Assembly (NCBI GenBank): GCA_037074705.1
Contig: CM073591.1
Coordinates: 96,586,532-96,650,531 of the forward strand
DNA: 64,000 bases
Reading direction: 5' to 3'
Source: Zhengitettix transpicula
Lineage: Eukaryota > Arthropoda > Insecta > Orthoptera > Tetrigidae
The notes under the pieces were generated by a model, which was not told the DNA's origin, did not search any database, and saw nothing but the letters and a program-made list of their open reading frames with translations. The translations under genes were made by a program, and so were the position numbers. This document shows, piece after piece, positions 34,608 through 45,200 of the stretch (positions are counted from its first letter, which is position 1; each line of letters begins with the position of its first letter).

Positions 34608-35030
34608 TCTAAATAATAACGTTTGTTTGTTTATGTATTTGTATGTATCTTCCGCATAGAAATCTACACGCATGGAAGAAATTTGACCAAATTTCGTGCA
34701 CGTGTTCCTTGCGAACCGGAAACAAACACTGTGGCGGTAAATCACGGCTACCACCCCCGGATGCTGGGTTGGATGAGGGTGGCAATTTTAATTATTCTAA
34801 AACGGCCGATATTTGTGTCGGATAACATTTTTCGTAGTCAATGAGATTGATAGTGAGTAAATACTGAGTATAATTTCAATCTCTTTCGGCATGTTAGGGG
34901 CTGACCCTTAGGGGGTTGGAGGCGTAACAAGAACATAACAATAAAACAACCGAGATTGGAGTCAAATCCGGGGTTATAGGCGTCACTGAGTTTAATAATG
35001 AAAACTCGGGTAACGTCAGGCACCCAGGTA
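34608..35030 (+). mobile_element. Helitron-like element H5
   Basis: It starts TCTAAATAATAACG immediately after the CTAG of H4 and ends around CTCGGGTAACGTCAGGCACC with a decayed CTAG. The interior matches the remnant at 32856-33200. Confidence 0.65.
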
Positions 35031-36529
35031 TTTGTAAATAATACATATTTAATTTATGAAAAGTAAGAAATTAAGAAAAAAATATAAATAATATAACCAA
35101 GTTTTATATATCAAAGTGTTTGTATAAAACGAACTGTAATCCTTTCCGGCTGGAAACAACGTACGCGTAGTTCAGAGAACTTATTCTGGGCCTTTTTCTT
35201 TGATGCCACAAAGAAACAATGGACTGGGCGTTACTCTGTGTTTTACAGGGAAAATAATTTCTGCGCTCTATTCTGTATGCTGTCCGTTCCTTGCACGGAT
35301 TCCAACCACATCATTTTGAAACAGAATTCTCACAAGCAATCAACTTTCCTCACACTTTCCTTAAATCCCATTCCATTTATTGAAACTCCTTTCCTAACGG
35401 AGAATTTCGTTACGTGTTATTTGGTTCTACTAGTGTCCGTCATTTAGTGAAAACTATTTTATTCACAGAAAGTTGGTAAAACTTTACATAAAATTCTAGA
35501 AATGAAATTAAAAAATGTTTAAAGTGACTTTGTTCTAGGATCGAACTATTTGTCTTCATGACTACCCGCAAAACGAGGTTTGTCCCCATCCACTTGGAGA
35601 AAGCATGTCATTCACAATTATTATTTTCCAATATAAATTACTACGGTTCATTTTATGCATGGTTAATGCATTAAACTAAATAACCATAAACGCAGACATA
35701 TTTTCAGGTTTATAAATACTCCCAAAATGAATAATTAAACAGCGTAATTTTCCGCAGAAATATATTTTTCCAACCGATGTAATGTAGTATTTAGGTATTT
35801 TCCGTGAAGTAGTTGTAGTTGATAAACATATATTAAGAAACTAAAGTAATGCAAAACTTCAGCTTTCGAGTTATATTTGAGGAGGCATACTTGCATCCGA
35901 ACACAGTGCTACAATGCCACCGAATGACGGGTGAAATTAGAATGTGAATGATGGATGCAGCCTTAAGAGCTAACAAATACACCGGAGGGAAAAGTAAAAA
36001 AATCTCCATGAACCAGGCTTAATGACGTTCTCGTGCATACCCGTTAACCAGATTACAGTACATTCCGAATGCCACTTTTAATTCTCAAACCTCCCAATTC
36101 AACACCAATATATTTTATAATTTTATAATTAAATCACCCCTCTGCGTCAAGTTGAAGTTGATGAACCTATACCGAAGGCCCTGAACTTAATGGCATGGGA
36201 GTACCATAATTCAACATACCGAACTCCAAACCCGAATATTCGTCACCAATCTACGTCATCCACGAATTATTTATCCCACGCCCATCTCTAGCGTTCCTTT
36301 CCTCAATTTCAAGTATTGTTTCAAATACGACATAATCTACATCGAGAGTAATACATCGATCCAGAAAAATATTTATTCGACGCCAAATATCTGTCGTTCA
36401 CGCACCTTGAAGGTGCTTGTGTGCCTTATTTCAAAGTGAACGAAATCACTAAAACAATTTCTTGCTGTGTGATAGTATTGTTGTGTTGTATTACTGACAA
36501 AGCGTTAGGGCCTCCAATCGTCTGGTTCC
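35031..36529. other. Unassigned stretch
   Basis: About 1.5 kb without a recognised feature. Confidence 0.4.
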
Positions 36530-36538
36530 AATAGTCAG

Positions 36539-37013
36539 GTCCAGTAAGAAAAGGGGTGCCTGCGGGGATGCCTTCTTCTCTCTCTGATTTAAAACTAAGT
36601 TTCCACAAGCAGAGGGCCGTCGGTCTGTTTTGAGAGGTGTATGTTCGGGGGACACAAACCTCGGTGATACTGTAACAGTTGTTTACTGATCCTATTAGAA
36701 CAGTCGGTCAGTTGCCTCCTAATCTGGTCGGTACACGGAGAAGGGAATGCTGCGTCCCCACATAAAACCTCTCGAGTCATCAAAAGGGCGTGGGACGAGT
36801 ACCAAACGCCTGACCTACATGATGCAAGTTTTCTAGGGTTTGTCCTGCATCGCCTTTAGGCGCATGCCAGGAAAGATCCTTAAGCCATAACCAAGGGCGA
36901 CCTTGGCTACCTTCCTCTACCATTCCGCATCCCCCCTTTCAAATCCCTTCCTAAGCTATTAAACGGAAGCTACTATTATGTGAATTACCCTCATGTAGAC
37001 TGTTACTCTAAAA
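36539..37013 (+). mobile_element. RetA copy A17 with 9-bp target-site duplication
   Basis: Forward RetA from GTCCAGTAAGAAAAGGGGTG through CTCTCTCTGATTTAAAACTA to ACTCTAAAA. AATAGTCAG occurs immediately upstream (36530-36538) and overlapping the end of the A-run (37014-37022), a perfect 9-bp target-site duplication. This copy gives the clearest evidence for the mode of insertion of the family. Confidence 0.9.
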
Positions 37014-37022
37014 AATAGTCAG

Positions 37023-38443
37023 CACATTGACGCATATAATACTCAATGCTGATAGTCGATTAATAATATTTCTTTAAAAAACTACCGTTCATATGTATTT
37101 AAATATGTTCTGATAGGATTCCTTTAAGATTTTTGAGATAAGGACAAACCTTTTGCCACTCAGGTTTCTGATGGTTGATTAATGTATTTTTATTCACAAT
37201 ATATGAGTGTGCAGTCTTTACACTTAGCTGGACACCGGGAAGCGGGAAAACATTGATTACGACATTTATAGCCCACATTATAAAGTTAAAGGAAAGTGAG
37301 AAAAATATCTACGATTGCTGATTTAACCTGACGCTGAGTTCATTTAGATTAATTATGAATACCTTCGCTATACAATTTGCAAACACGCGTATATAATACA
37401 AATCTTATAACGGAATAAGAAATGTTTTTACGTAAGAAAAATTTGAATCGTTTCACGCTAAGAATTCAGTGAATTAAGCTTTCAGATCTTATTGCTGTTG
37501 AAAATTTAATATTCTCTCCGAAAGAAAACGTCTCACGCTACTTGTCGTCCTTCCCTTGTGCTTCCTTTTATCACATTTGTTCCCCCCCCATGCAAATTGC
37601 TGCCTAGTCTGACTTCCTGTATTGAATTGAAACGCCGGGGCTATTGTGTCTTGGAATACCCCATTCGAGGTACAAGCTTTCTCTTCGCCACGGGTCGTCG
37701 CCTAGGAAACCGCCGGTCAGAGAGAAAAGCGCCCACTTGTCGCCGTTAGGGCAGCTATATGTGACACGGGAATTGGAACGTTTAAGCTATATCCCAAATT
37801 ATTTTACATCCACTGTCTAGTTTCCACCTAACAGAAAACCTGACGATTTAGATGTGCGAATCAGACGGAATTTTACTTGCTCCGTTCCTCAATGATAATA
37901 TCAAAACGTCATAATATTTTTCACACCGTTCTACAAGTAATATTAATATTAAAGCTGCTACCAAAATATATATATATTTTTAAACTTACGCAGTTGCTAA
38001 TAAAAATAATGCTTGGAGTTTTATATGTTTGTTGACGATAGATTATTAAAGGAGAGCTTCCTATTGGATACGTTACTTTCCAAAATCGGAAACATAACAG
38101 TATGAATAATAGAAATTATTAAAATTGATACATTTACTGCTGAATTTTTATATTTAATAAAATGAAACTCTGTAATTAATCTGCAACGGTTCCTAATTTC
38201 ACCATCTAAGATTTTTAAAGTTATGAAACCAAAACCTTTTGCTGAAGTATGCATGTATATACATATTTCTTTGAAAAATATATGGTGAATGTCAATAAGC
38301 ACCTGCATCCCTACGGATCGGATTAGGTAACAGTGGGGATGTATGGAACAGATTTATAGTATTAAATATATAATTAAACAAACAGGCAGTAGTAATACGT
38401 TTTTCATAACGCCTGAGGAGGGAAGAAACGTATTATAAATTAT
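37023..38443. other. Unassigned stretch with a small GC-rich part
   Basis: Mostly AT-rich. The part at 37550-37760 is GC-richer and contains GTCGCCTAGGAAAC (37697-37710), which fits the RFX X-box consensus, and ATGCAAAT near 37590. No transcript can be inferred. Confidence 0.35.
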
Positions 38444-38461
38444 TATTTTGGTGGGGGGGGG

Positions 38462-38776
38462 GGTAACAGGCTACATGAGGATAATCCACATAGTGGCAAC
38501 TCCTCTTTAATAGCATAGGAAGGGATTTGAAAGGGGGGATGCTGAAGGGTAGAGGAAGGTAGCCAAGGGTTAACTAGGGCCCCCGGGTTATAGTTTAAGG
38601 ATCCTACCCGGCATTCACCTAAAAGTAATGCAGGACGAACCCTAGAAAAACCTGCATCAGGTAGGTCGGGCATTGGGTACTTGTCCCACGCCCGTCCGAT
38701 AGCGAGAGAAGAGTTAGCCCCTTCGTGTCTCTCCTACAAGGTTCTGCCTGCGAAAGAATAGCCCTCGCAGACCTTG
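38462..38776 (-). mobile_element. RetA copy A18, internally deleted, G-run at tail
   Basis: Reverse RetA. The 3' end lies against a run of G (about 38444-38463) instead of the usual T-run. The body reaches the TCTCCCGCTATCGG region and then jumps to the 5' end, which on the minus strand reads AAGGTCTGCGAGGGC...CTTTCGCAGGCAGAACC, so the middle is deleted. It retains the 5' stem-loop and the GTAGGAGAGACACGAAG segment. Confidence 0.8.
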
Positions 38777-39476
38777 TCTGATTATAAATTAAAAATTAAG
38801 TAATCCATAATTTTTATGTTTATAAATCAATATTCTGACTTTCGGCCATTATCTAATAATTTAAAAATGATATTAGTTGATGACTAACCACACGAGAAGA
38901 TTAAAAATGATACATATCAACCATCGTTAGCAACTAGAGCATCAATATCTAAGATCATAGTAGTTTATTTAATTAAAACATTTATTCGCACTATTCTTAT
39001 AACTATTTGTACTTTATTTATGAAAATTAAAAGCAATTTATTTTTGTAGAAACAGTTAGTTTTCTTAGGGAGGTTTTTTTTCATATTTTTTAATTACAGT
39101 GAAATTTTTAAATATCCTGAAAATAAATCTTTTCTATTTATTTACAATATAGCATGAAGTAGTGTGCCGAATATCTCACGTGATGTGGTTTCAAGAGTAA
39201 ACAGGAATGCTAAAGGGTTCGAATTCATGTAAACTCCAACGTTGTTTAATAATATTTACAAATTAATTTAATCATTTTAATATTCTCCGTGAAATAATGA
39301 AGTGTGTAACCAACGTCTTCAAATTCAATCAACGTACCAACATTTATGCGTCCTTTGAAACTTGACTTATGTGGCTAATCAGTTTGTAATAGCATCCATA
39401 TTTACAATTAATGAATACTTAAATGAAAGGACATATAGCACCTGGAGCTACAAAATTATCAATAGCTAATCTATAT
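38777..39476. other. Unassigned AT-rich stretch
   Basis: Nothing recognised. Confidence 0.4.
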
Positions 39477-40590
39477 TGTAGTATTCAACTTTTAAACAAT
39501 TTATTTAAAACAAAGCCCCACGTTGAGGTTCCAATTTGTTCTATTTATAATAACAATGCAAAATCGGGCGTCAAATAAAATAATTATGAAAACAATTAAA
39601 AATTTACTAAGAAAACCACACATTGACGACTCCAATTTTGTAGTAAAACAATTAAAATGATCGGATGTTATAATTGAAAAAATCAAGATTTAAAATATAC
39701 AAACAAATTAATTTATTAAATCAAATTATTTAAATCACATTAAATATTAATGCGTTACAATAATGCCACGGCTATTTCTCAGAGCCGATCACCGGTCCTT
39801 CAATAAAGAATACTTATTAAACAATCAAATTCACAAAGCTATAATGGCATTAATTCAAACAATCAATAGAACATTACAATCCAAAATATGAGGTATGAAA
39901 TTTAAAATCTGAACTCGGAAATCGGGAATCTGACGATAATATCATTTACTTGAGGGTTTACAGATATTAAGTTGTGCAGTTGTACCTTAATGTTTTCTTG
40001 TACATGGACATGGACATGGACTCGTATACACACACAATTATTAACACTTTATAGACAGGCCATTATACATAGACTCTAATGGGCAACTCATACTGCTTGC
40101 CAAATTGACTCACTTCACTTGCTTTGCTGTTCCTTCTATCAAAATCCTACTACCACAGCCAAAAGTTTATTATCTGCTGGATGCAAATACCTGGTGCTCC
40201 CAATAATTGAATAAAAATGTCTAACTCATGAATGTAAGCTAGACTCCGAACTGTTCCGTCTCAGGGAAAATAATAGACGGCGTTGTATCGTTGCGGTTAT
40301 TCGCTCATAGATTCGAAAACCGTAGATAGTACTGGATATTATAGCCGTTAGTTTATATACAGCCACACACTTTCTGAATTTAAGTCCTTTCTCTACTGTC
40401 TCCTACCATACACTCTGGAGCATCAGTCCCCACATTCTCGATCTCTGCGTCTCGTAAAACTTCGACAATCCCAGCAAGCATGCATTATTGCCACATATTC
40501 TTGTATACAACTCGTGTGTTTTTACACCGCCAACAATAAGAGTCTAAATTTTGTTCATTAATCAATTATTTCCTTTTAATTATATATATA
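39477..40590 (-). mobile_element. L-family LTR-like element, copy L2
   Basis: Minus-strand L relative. The left edge is TGTAGT (decayed TGTAAT). GCCCCACGTTGAGGTTCCAA at 39515-39534 resembles the 3' end of tRNA-Lys, and a second weaker module lies at about 39616-39644. A block reading CCACGGCTATTTCTCAGAGC corresponds to CCACGGCTTAATTTCAGGGC in the element at 56081. The right end merges into a (TA)n tract. Divergent from the other copies; no coding. Confidence 0.5.
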
Positions 40591-40868
40591 TATATATTTG
40601 TTCCTACGTAATTGATAATGTAATTTAAATAAATACACGGAAAATGTTATATAATTTCCATATATATATTTTTTAATTAATCTCTTAAAAGGGCATGCGG
40701 CACACTTGTAAATGTATTATAGCCACAAATGGTTGAAGTACAGTGAAAAATATTCTACAAAAACAACAAACAAATACAGCCAATTACTATGAACGTACTA
40801 ATTATAAATAATTTTCAACTGTCCGTAAACACCATACTGTTCATCCACTCCACATAAATAACTAAATA

Positions 40869-40918
<50 letters not shown>

Positions 40919-42470
40919 GACAAAGCCACCGTTTTTCCGCAGCAATTATGCAAAACTGCATTGTGTGTCAGAAGATTCGACTTTGAACGATTGTCTTACG
41001 ATGTAATTATGACAAATTAAGAATGATTTTTTCAATATTACTTGTCGACGCTACAGCGAGTCTGATGCTTTTCTCCATGGAAATCTTCAATTTCTATAAA
41101 TATACATTATGCTAACAAGTTCAAATGTTGAACACATTTAATCAAAGTCATTAAATCTGAATTAATATTTTATGACCTAATCACTAATTTTCAATATATC
41201 TAAGATTATAAACAAGATTGAGATACAAATAATTTATATGTATTTTACTAATAAGGAGAAAACTGTAGCACTTCCGAAGAAATTTTGTCAACACCAATTC
41301 CTTTCTGTCAATTTTCCTCTCCGAGTTCTATCAAGAAATCTGTTCGGGAGTGAATTTGTATTAAGATATACAAATTAGGTAATCAAACTAAAATCACAGA
41401 TAAGACTAAATGACTTAAATTACTAGTTTTAATCTCAACTCTCCAAACCAAGTGGAGGAAGCCTCTTCGAGCCATTGACAAATTGGATAAGGTGGTCAAG
41501 TTTTTCAGATTGAAGTTATGTAAACCCTGTGGAAAACTGTAAAAATGCATAAATACGGTAATTCTGAAATAGTCGTGGTCGAATTTAGGTTTGCCGGAGG
41601 TGTGACTCTGGTGGGTTAGTCCAAGCAGGGATGTAAACCCACCCGTTGATCCGGCAACCTGCTGCCACCACAACCATCGTCAACACAGAAACAGACGAAA
41701 CGTCAGAGAAAATAGTCTCAGATTGGTTTTACTATTCTCTTGTCTAGTCAAAGGTGACTTACCAATTCATACTGAATGTTCTTTGGCATTTTTAAACTTG
41801 ATAAACTTGGAAGATTAACTGTTGTGCCCTCAAAATCTAAACCACCAAATTAACTTCAGAATTAAGTTTTTAAGCAAAATTATATTTCAGTGTATTAATA
41901 AAACCAAGTTTATAGATTAGAGCAGAAGTAATTGTTTTATGTATGCAATTAAATATCAATTTCTATATAAATTATATGTAAATAATATACTTAACTGTAT
42001 TGTATAAATTTAACTTAATATTTTATTTCATGAACTTCTTCTACTCCCTCCCCAATTAATAAATTATTATAGGGTATTCTCGGTGAGGTTAATTATCTGT
42101 AAATTTTGTTTACCCTACGTCGAGTTTTTTATTAAATTATAATTTCAACAGTCTTCCCATATTGGCATATTTTCTTTTAGAAAATTCTGGATTACTCTTA
42201 TTGTAATATAATTATTAATAGCCATATAAGTCAAAAAAATAATTAAAATTTAGAAATTGTTTAAATAAAATTTATTATAAGACTATGTTTGTCTTAATAT
42301 GAGGACATATTCAGGTAATAACAATAAATTTTCGGACTAATTTAAAACTAAGTGTTAAATTACCTACACTCTGATGTTATGGTGTATAACTTCCAGTTAA
42401 TTATAATGTATGAAATTTAAATACTGTGCCAGCAGTCGTAAATATCAACGACAAATATGTTTGAAATTGT
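40591..42470. other. Unassigned AT-rich stretch
   Basis: About 1.9 kb holding the (TA)n tract at 40871-40919 and a GC-richer 96-codon minus-strand frame at 41383-41673 without a recognised motif. Just outside it at 41695 lies GACGAAACGTCAGAGA, a type of motif often seen in arthropod repeats. Confidence 0.35.
40871..40919. repeat. (TA)n microsatellite
   Basis: About 48 bp of TA repeats with one interrupting G. Confidence 0.95.
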
Positions 42471-42779
42471 GATATTCCTATTAGAATAGTCAGCGGCCAG
42501 CTGCTTCTTAAACTGGTCGAGGCACGGAGAATGTAATTCTGCGCCTCCACAGCAAACCCTTCTACCACCATCGGAAGAACATGGGACAAGTATCCATTCC
42601 CCGACCTACCTGATGCAGGTTTTCTATTGTTTGTCCTGCATCACTTTTAGGAGAATGTCGGGTAGTATCCTTAAATTATAGCCTGGGGGCCTTTGTTAAT
42701 CCTTGGTCTACCCTTCCGCATCCCCCTTTCAAATCCCTTCCTATGCTCTCAAAGGGGAGTTGCCATCGTGTGGATTACC
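42471..42779 (+). mobile_element. RetA copy A19, split by A20
   Basis: Forward RetA from GATATTCCTATTAGAATAGT to GTGTGGATTACC, where the T-run of the reverse copy A20 begins. Its missing 3' end reappears at 43207-43236. Confidence 0.8.
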
Positions 42780-43200
42780 TTTTTTTAGGGTAACAGGCTA
42801 CTTGAAGGTAATCCACATGGTGGCAATTCCCTTTAATAGCATAGGAAGGGATTTGAAAGGGGGGATGCGGAAGGGTAGAGGGTTAACTAGGGCCCCCGGG
42901 CTATAGTTCAAGGATCCTACCCGGCATTCGCCTATAATTAAAGCAGGGAAAACCCTAGAAAAGGTAGGTCTGGCATTGGGTACTTGTCCCACGCTCTTCC
43001 GATAGCGGGAGAAGTGTTTGCTGTGGGGACGCAGCATTCCCTTCTCCGTACCTCGAACAGTTTAGGAAGCAGCTGGCTGACTGTTCCAATGGGAACAGAG
43101 AAAAACTCTTACCGTATGCCCAAGGTCTGTGACTCCGGAATATACACCTCTCAAAATAGGCCGAGGTGCCTCGGCTTGTGGGAACCTTAGTTCAAAAACG
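42780..43200 (-). mobile_element. RetA copy A20, inserted into A19
   Basis: Reverse RetA from a T-run through the whole body to GAACCTTAGTTCAAAAACG. It forms an imperfect tail-to-tail inverted pair with A19. Confidence 0.85.
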
Positions 43201-43206
43201 ATGAAG

Positions 43207-43236
43207 ACCCTCATGTAGCCGGTTAACCTAAAAAAT
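43207..43236 (+). mobile_element. RetA A19 3' end (A21)
   Basis: ACCCTCATGTAGCCGGTTAA... then CCTAAAAAA, exactly the part missing from A19, lying on the far side of A20. Confidence 0.7.
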
Positions 43237-44395
43237 TTTTTTTTCGACTGTTAGCCAACAAGTACTGTATGTTTTAAATAGCAATTTAACCTTTTTAACT
43301 ACATATTTCTTGACAGATTGGACAATAACGTATGCTCGTAATAATATTTTGTGACGTACACAATTTATGAAATACACCAAAATTATATATTGCAGAAAGT
43401 TAAATTAAATCACTAGCTAAATCTTTATATAAGTCGTGGAAATATTCTTAAGTTTCTAAAAACAACTTAATTAGTCGATTATATAATTGACTTATTTGCG
43501 GCATCAATTTCTATACGATAATAAATGTTGTTTGACAAGAAATGGTCCCAGCGTTATTTAATGTCAACTAAACCGTCGTTCCTAGGGTTCCATCTCTTAA
43601 TTTCCAAGCAAATTACACAAATTACCTTGTGACCTCAAACTAAGACGGCCATAGTATTTAACTTAATGTGCTTTGGTTCACAAGTTATAAGCCTTGGTCC
43701 AAAGGGATGCTGTTCGACTGTGACGCAGGCGCAGCATAAAGGGGCAACTTTGAATATCCAGCAAGTATAAGGATTACATAAAATAGATGGAAAAGTCAGT
43801 ATTAAGATTTATAGGCTGTTAGCTATTATGTAAATAATTCCTCAAACTTATACTGCAGCATCAAATAAAATCGTTTATTATTGGTAGCTTCCGTCTCTGT
43901 GAGTCATCTAACATGTAGTTCTAGACGGGATCGTAACATTTTTTTAAGTGTCATCTTGTTCATTTCTTGAAGAGAACTGTATGCTGGAAGAGTTGACTCA
44001 CGAAGTCAAAACCTACAAAATATAATAAAGATTTTATTTCAGACCGCAGTATTCGCTTTCGGAATTATTTACAGACTGATAATATTTTAAAGGTTTGTTG
44101 ACACTGCACATTATCTGGTATCATTATTATATGTCTACTATAATTTGTTACTAGAGCAGACAGAATCCATGCTAAAGCTAGAATTAAGCAGATAACAATG
44201 CTCATCAATGACAACAAGTGTCTTGCATGATTGATCACATGCGTTGCTATGGAAACGTCCAGCATTTCAGTTTCGGAACGTGATTAAAACTCATGGAAAC
44301 GATGTCCGCAACAATTATACTGGGTAGTGAGTAAACTCCTGGACACACAGAGTGTACTCCATGCTTAAATCTATTCCTAGATACACAGGCGTGAA
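43237..44395. other. Unassigned stretch
   Basis: About 1.2 kb without a recognised feature; the right part may include unreadable 5' remains of the LINE relic that follows. Confidence 0.4.
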
Positions 44396-45200
44396 GGCCT
44401 GATAGCCAAAATAAAGGACCATCTTACGGACACATATTTCAAAATAGCCCAATCTTATTTAGATAAAAGAACATTTGTAGTTAAATGAGGAAATTGCACA
44501 TCCATCAGTTCTAGAAATCACTCTGGCGTTCCCCAGGGGTGCATAATAGGCCCATGGTTATATTTACTATACTCGTCTGATTTTCCTGTGACAGCTTACA
44601 TGAAGGAGGCCCAATTCGAAGATGACGTGGCAGTATTAATTAATGTGACTGGTCGTGAGACTTCCGAAAAATGCAGGAGCATTTTGATCTCGTTGAGGAC
44701 ATGTTGCAAAAGTTGGAGACTTCGCAATAGTCTATTTTAATAAAATTTACATGAAAAAGAAAACTGTATGGCGAAAACATACCGCAGTCAACAGAAGTCA
44801 AATACTTGAGCCTAGTACTAGACACGAAATTAACATGGGCTCCATATATGAAAGCAGTGGTCCAAAAAATAAGATTCTGATTAAAACAAAATTAATTTTA
44901 ACAGGAGCTCCAAGTCTCCCGATAAAATTAAAAAGACTTGTTTACATGACAATAATGCGTCCCATTTTGTTAAATGGATGTTATATATGAGGATCTGCGG
45001 CTCCATCTCAATTAAATAAAATACAAACGGTACAAAATAAAATACTAAGAATTATTTCCAATGCACATCCACAGAGATCTAAACATACCGTCAATCGTTG
45101 ACTCCATACAATCCAACTATCGCAGACTTCACGTATCAATGTAGTGCCACAGGAACGAGCAAGAGAGTGGTACGGCAGTTAAGAAGCGCAAACGGCCATC
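44396..45200 (+). pseudogene. Jockey-like non-LTR reverse transcriptase relic
   Basis: Frame fragments show the palm of a Jockey-type RT. GLIAKIKDHLTD...FKIAQSYL lies upstream. GVPQGCIIGPWLY (about 44525-44563) is the GVPQG box. FEDD at 44615-44626 stands for the catalytic FADD, in the same frame and about 30 residues later. Then come TYLSLVLDTKLTW and, further on, LNKIQTVQNKILRIISNA near 45010-45064, the typical C-terminal end of the clade. In-frame stops and frameshifts break it. It is a 5'-truncated dead copy with no ORF1 or endonuclease seen. Confidence 0.8.

Noticed and set aside
39205..39235. GGGTTCGAATTC as a tRNA B-box
   Set aside because: No acceptor stem or A-box in the right place; the same applies to GGGTTCGATCAC at 56632.
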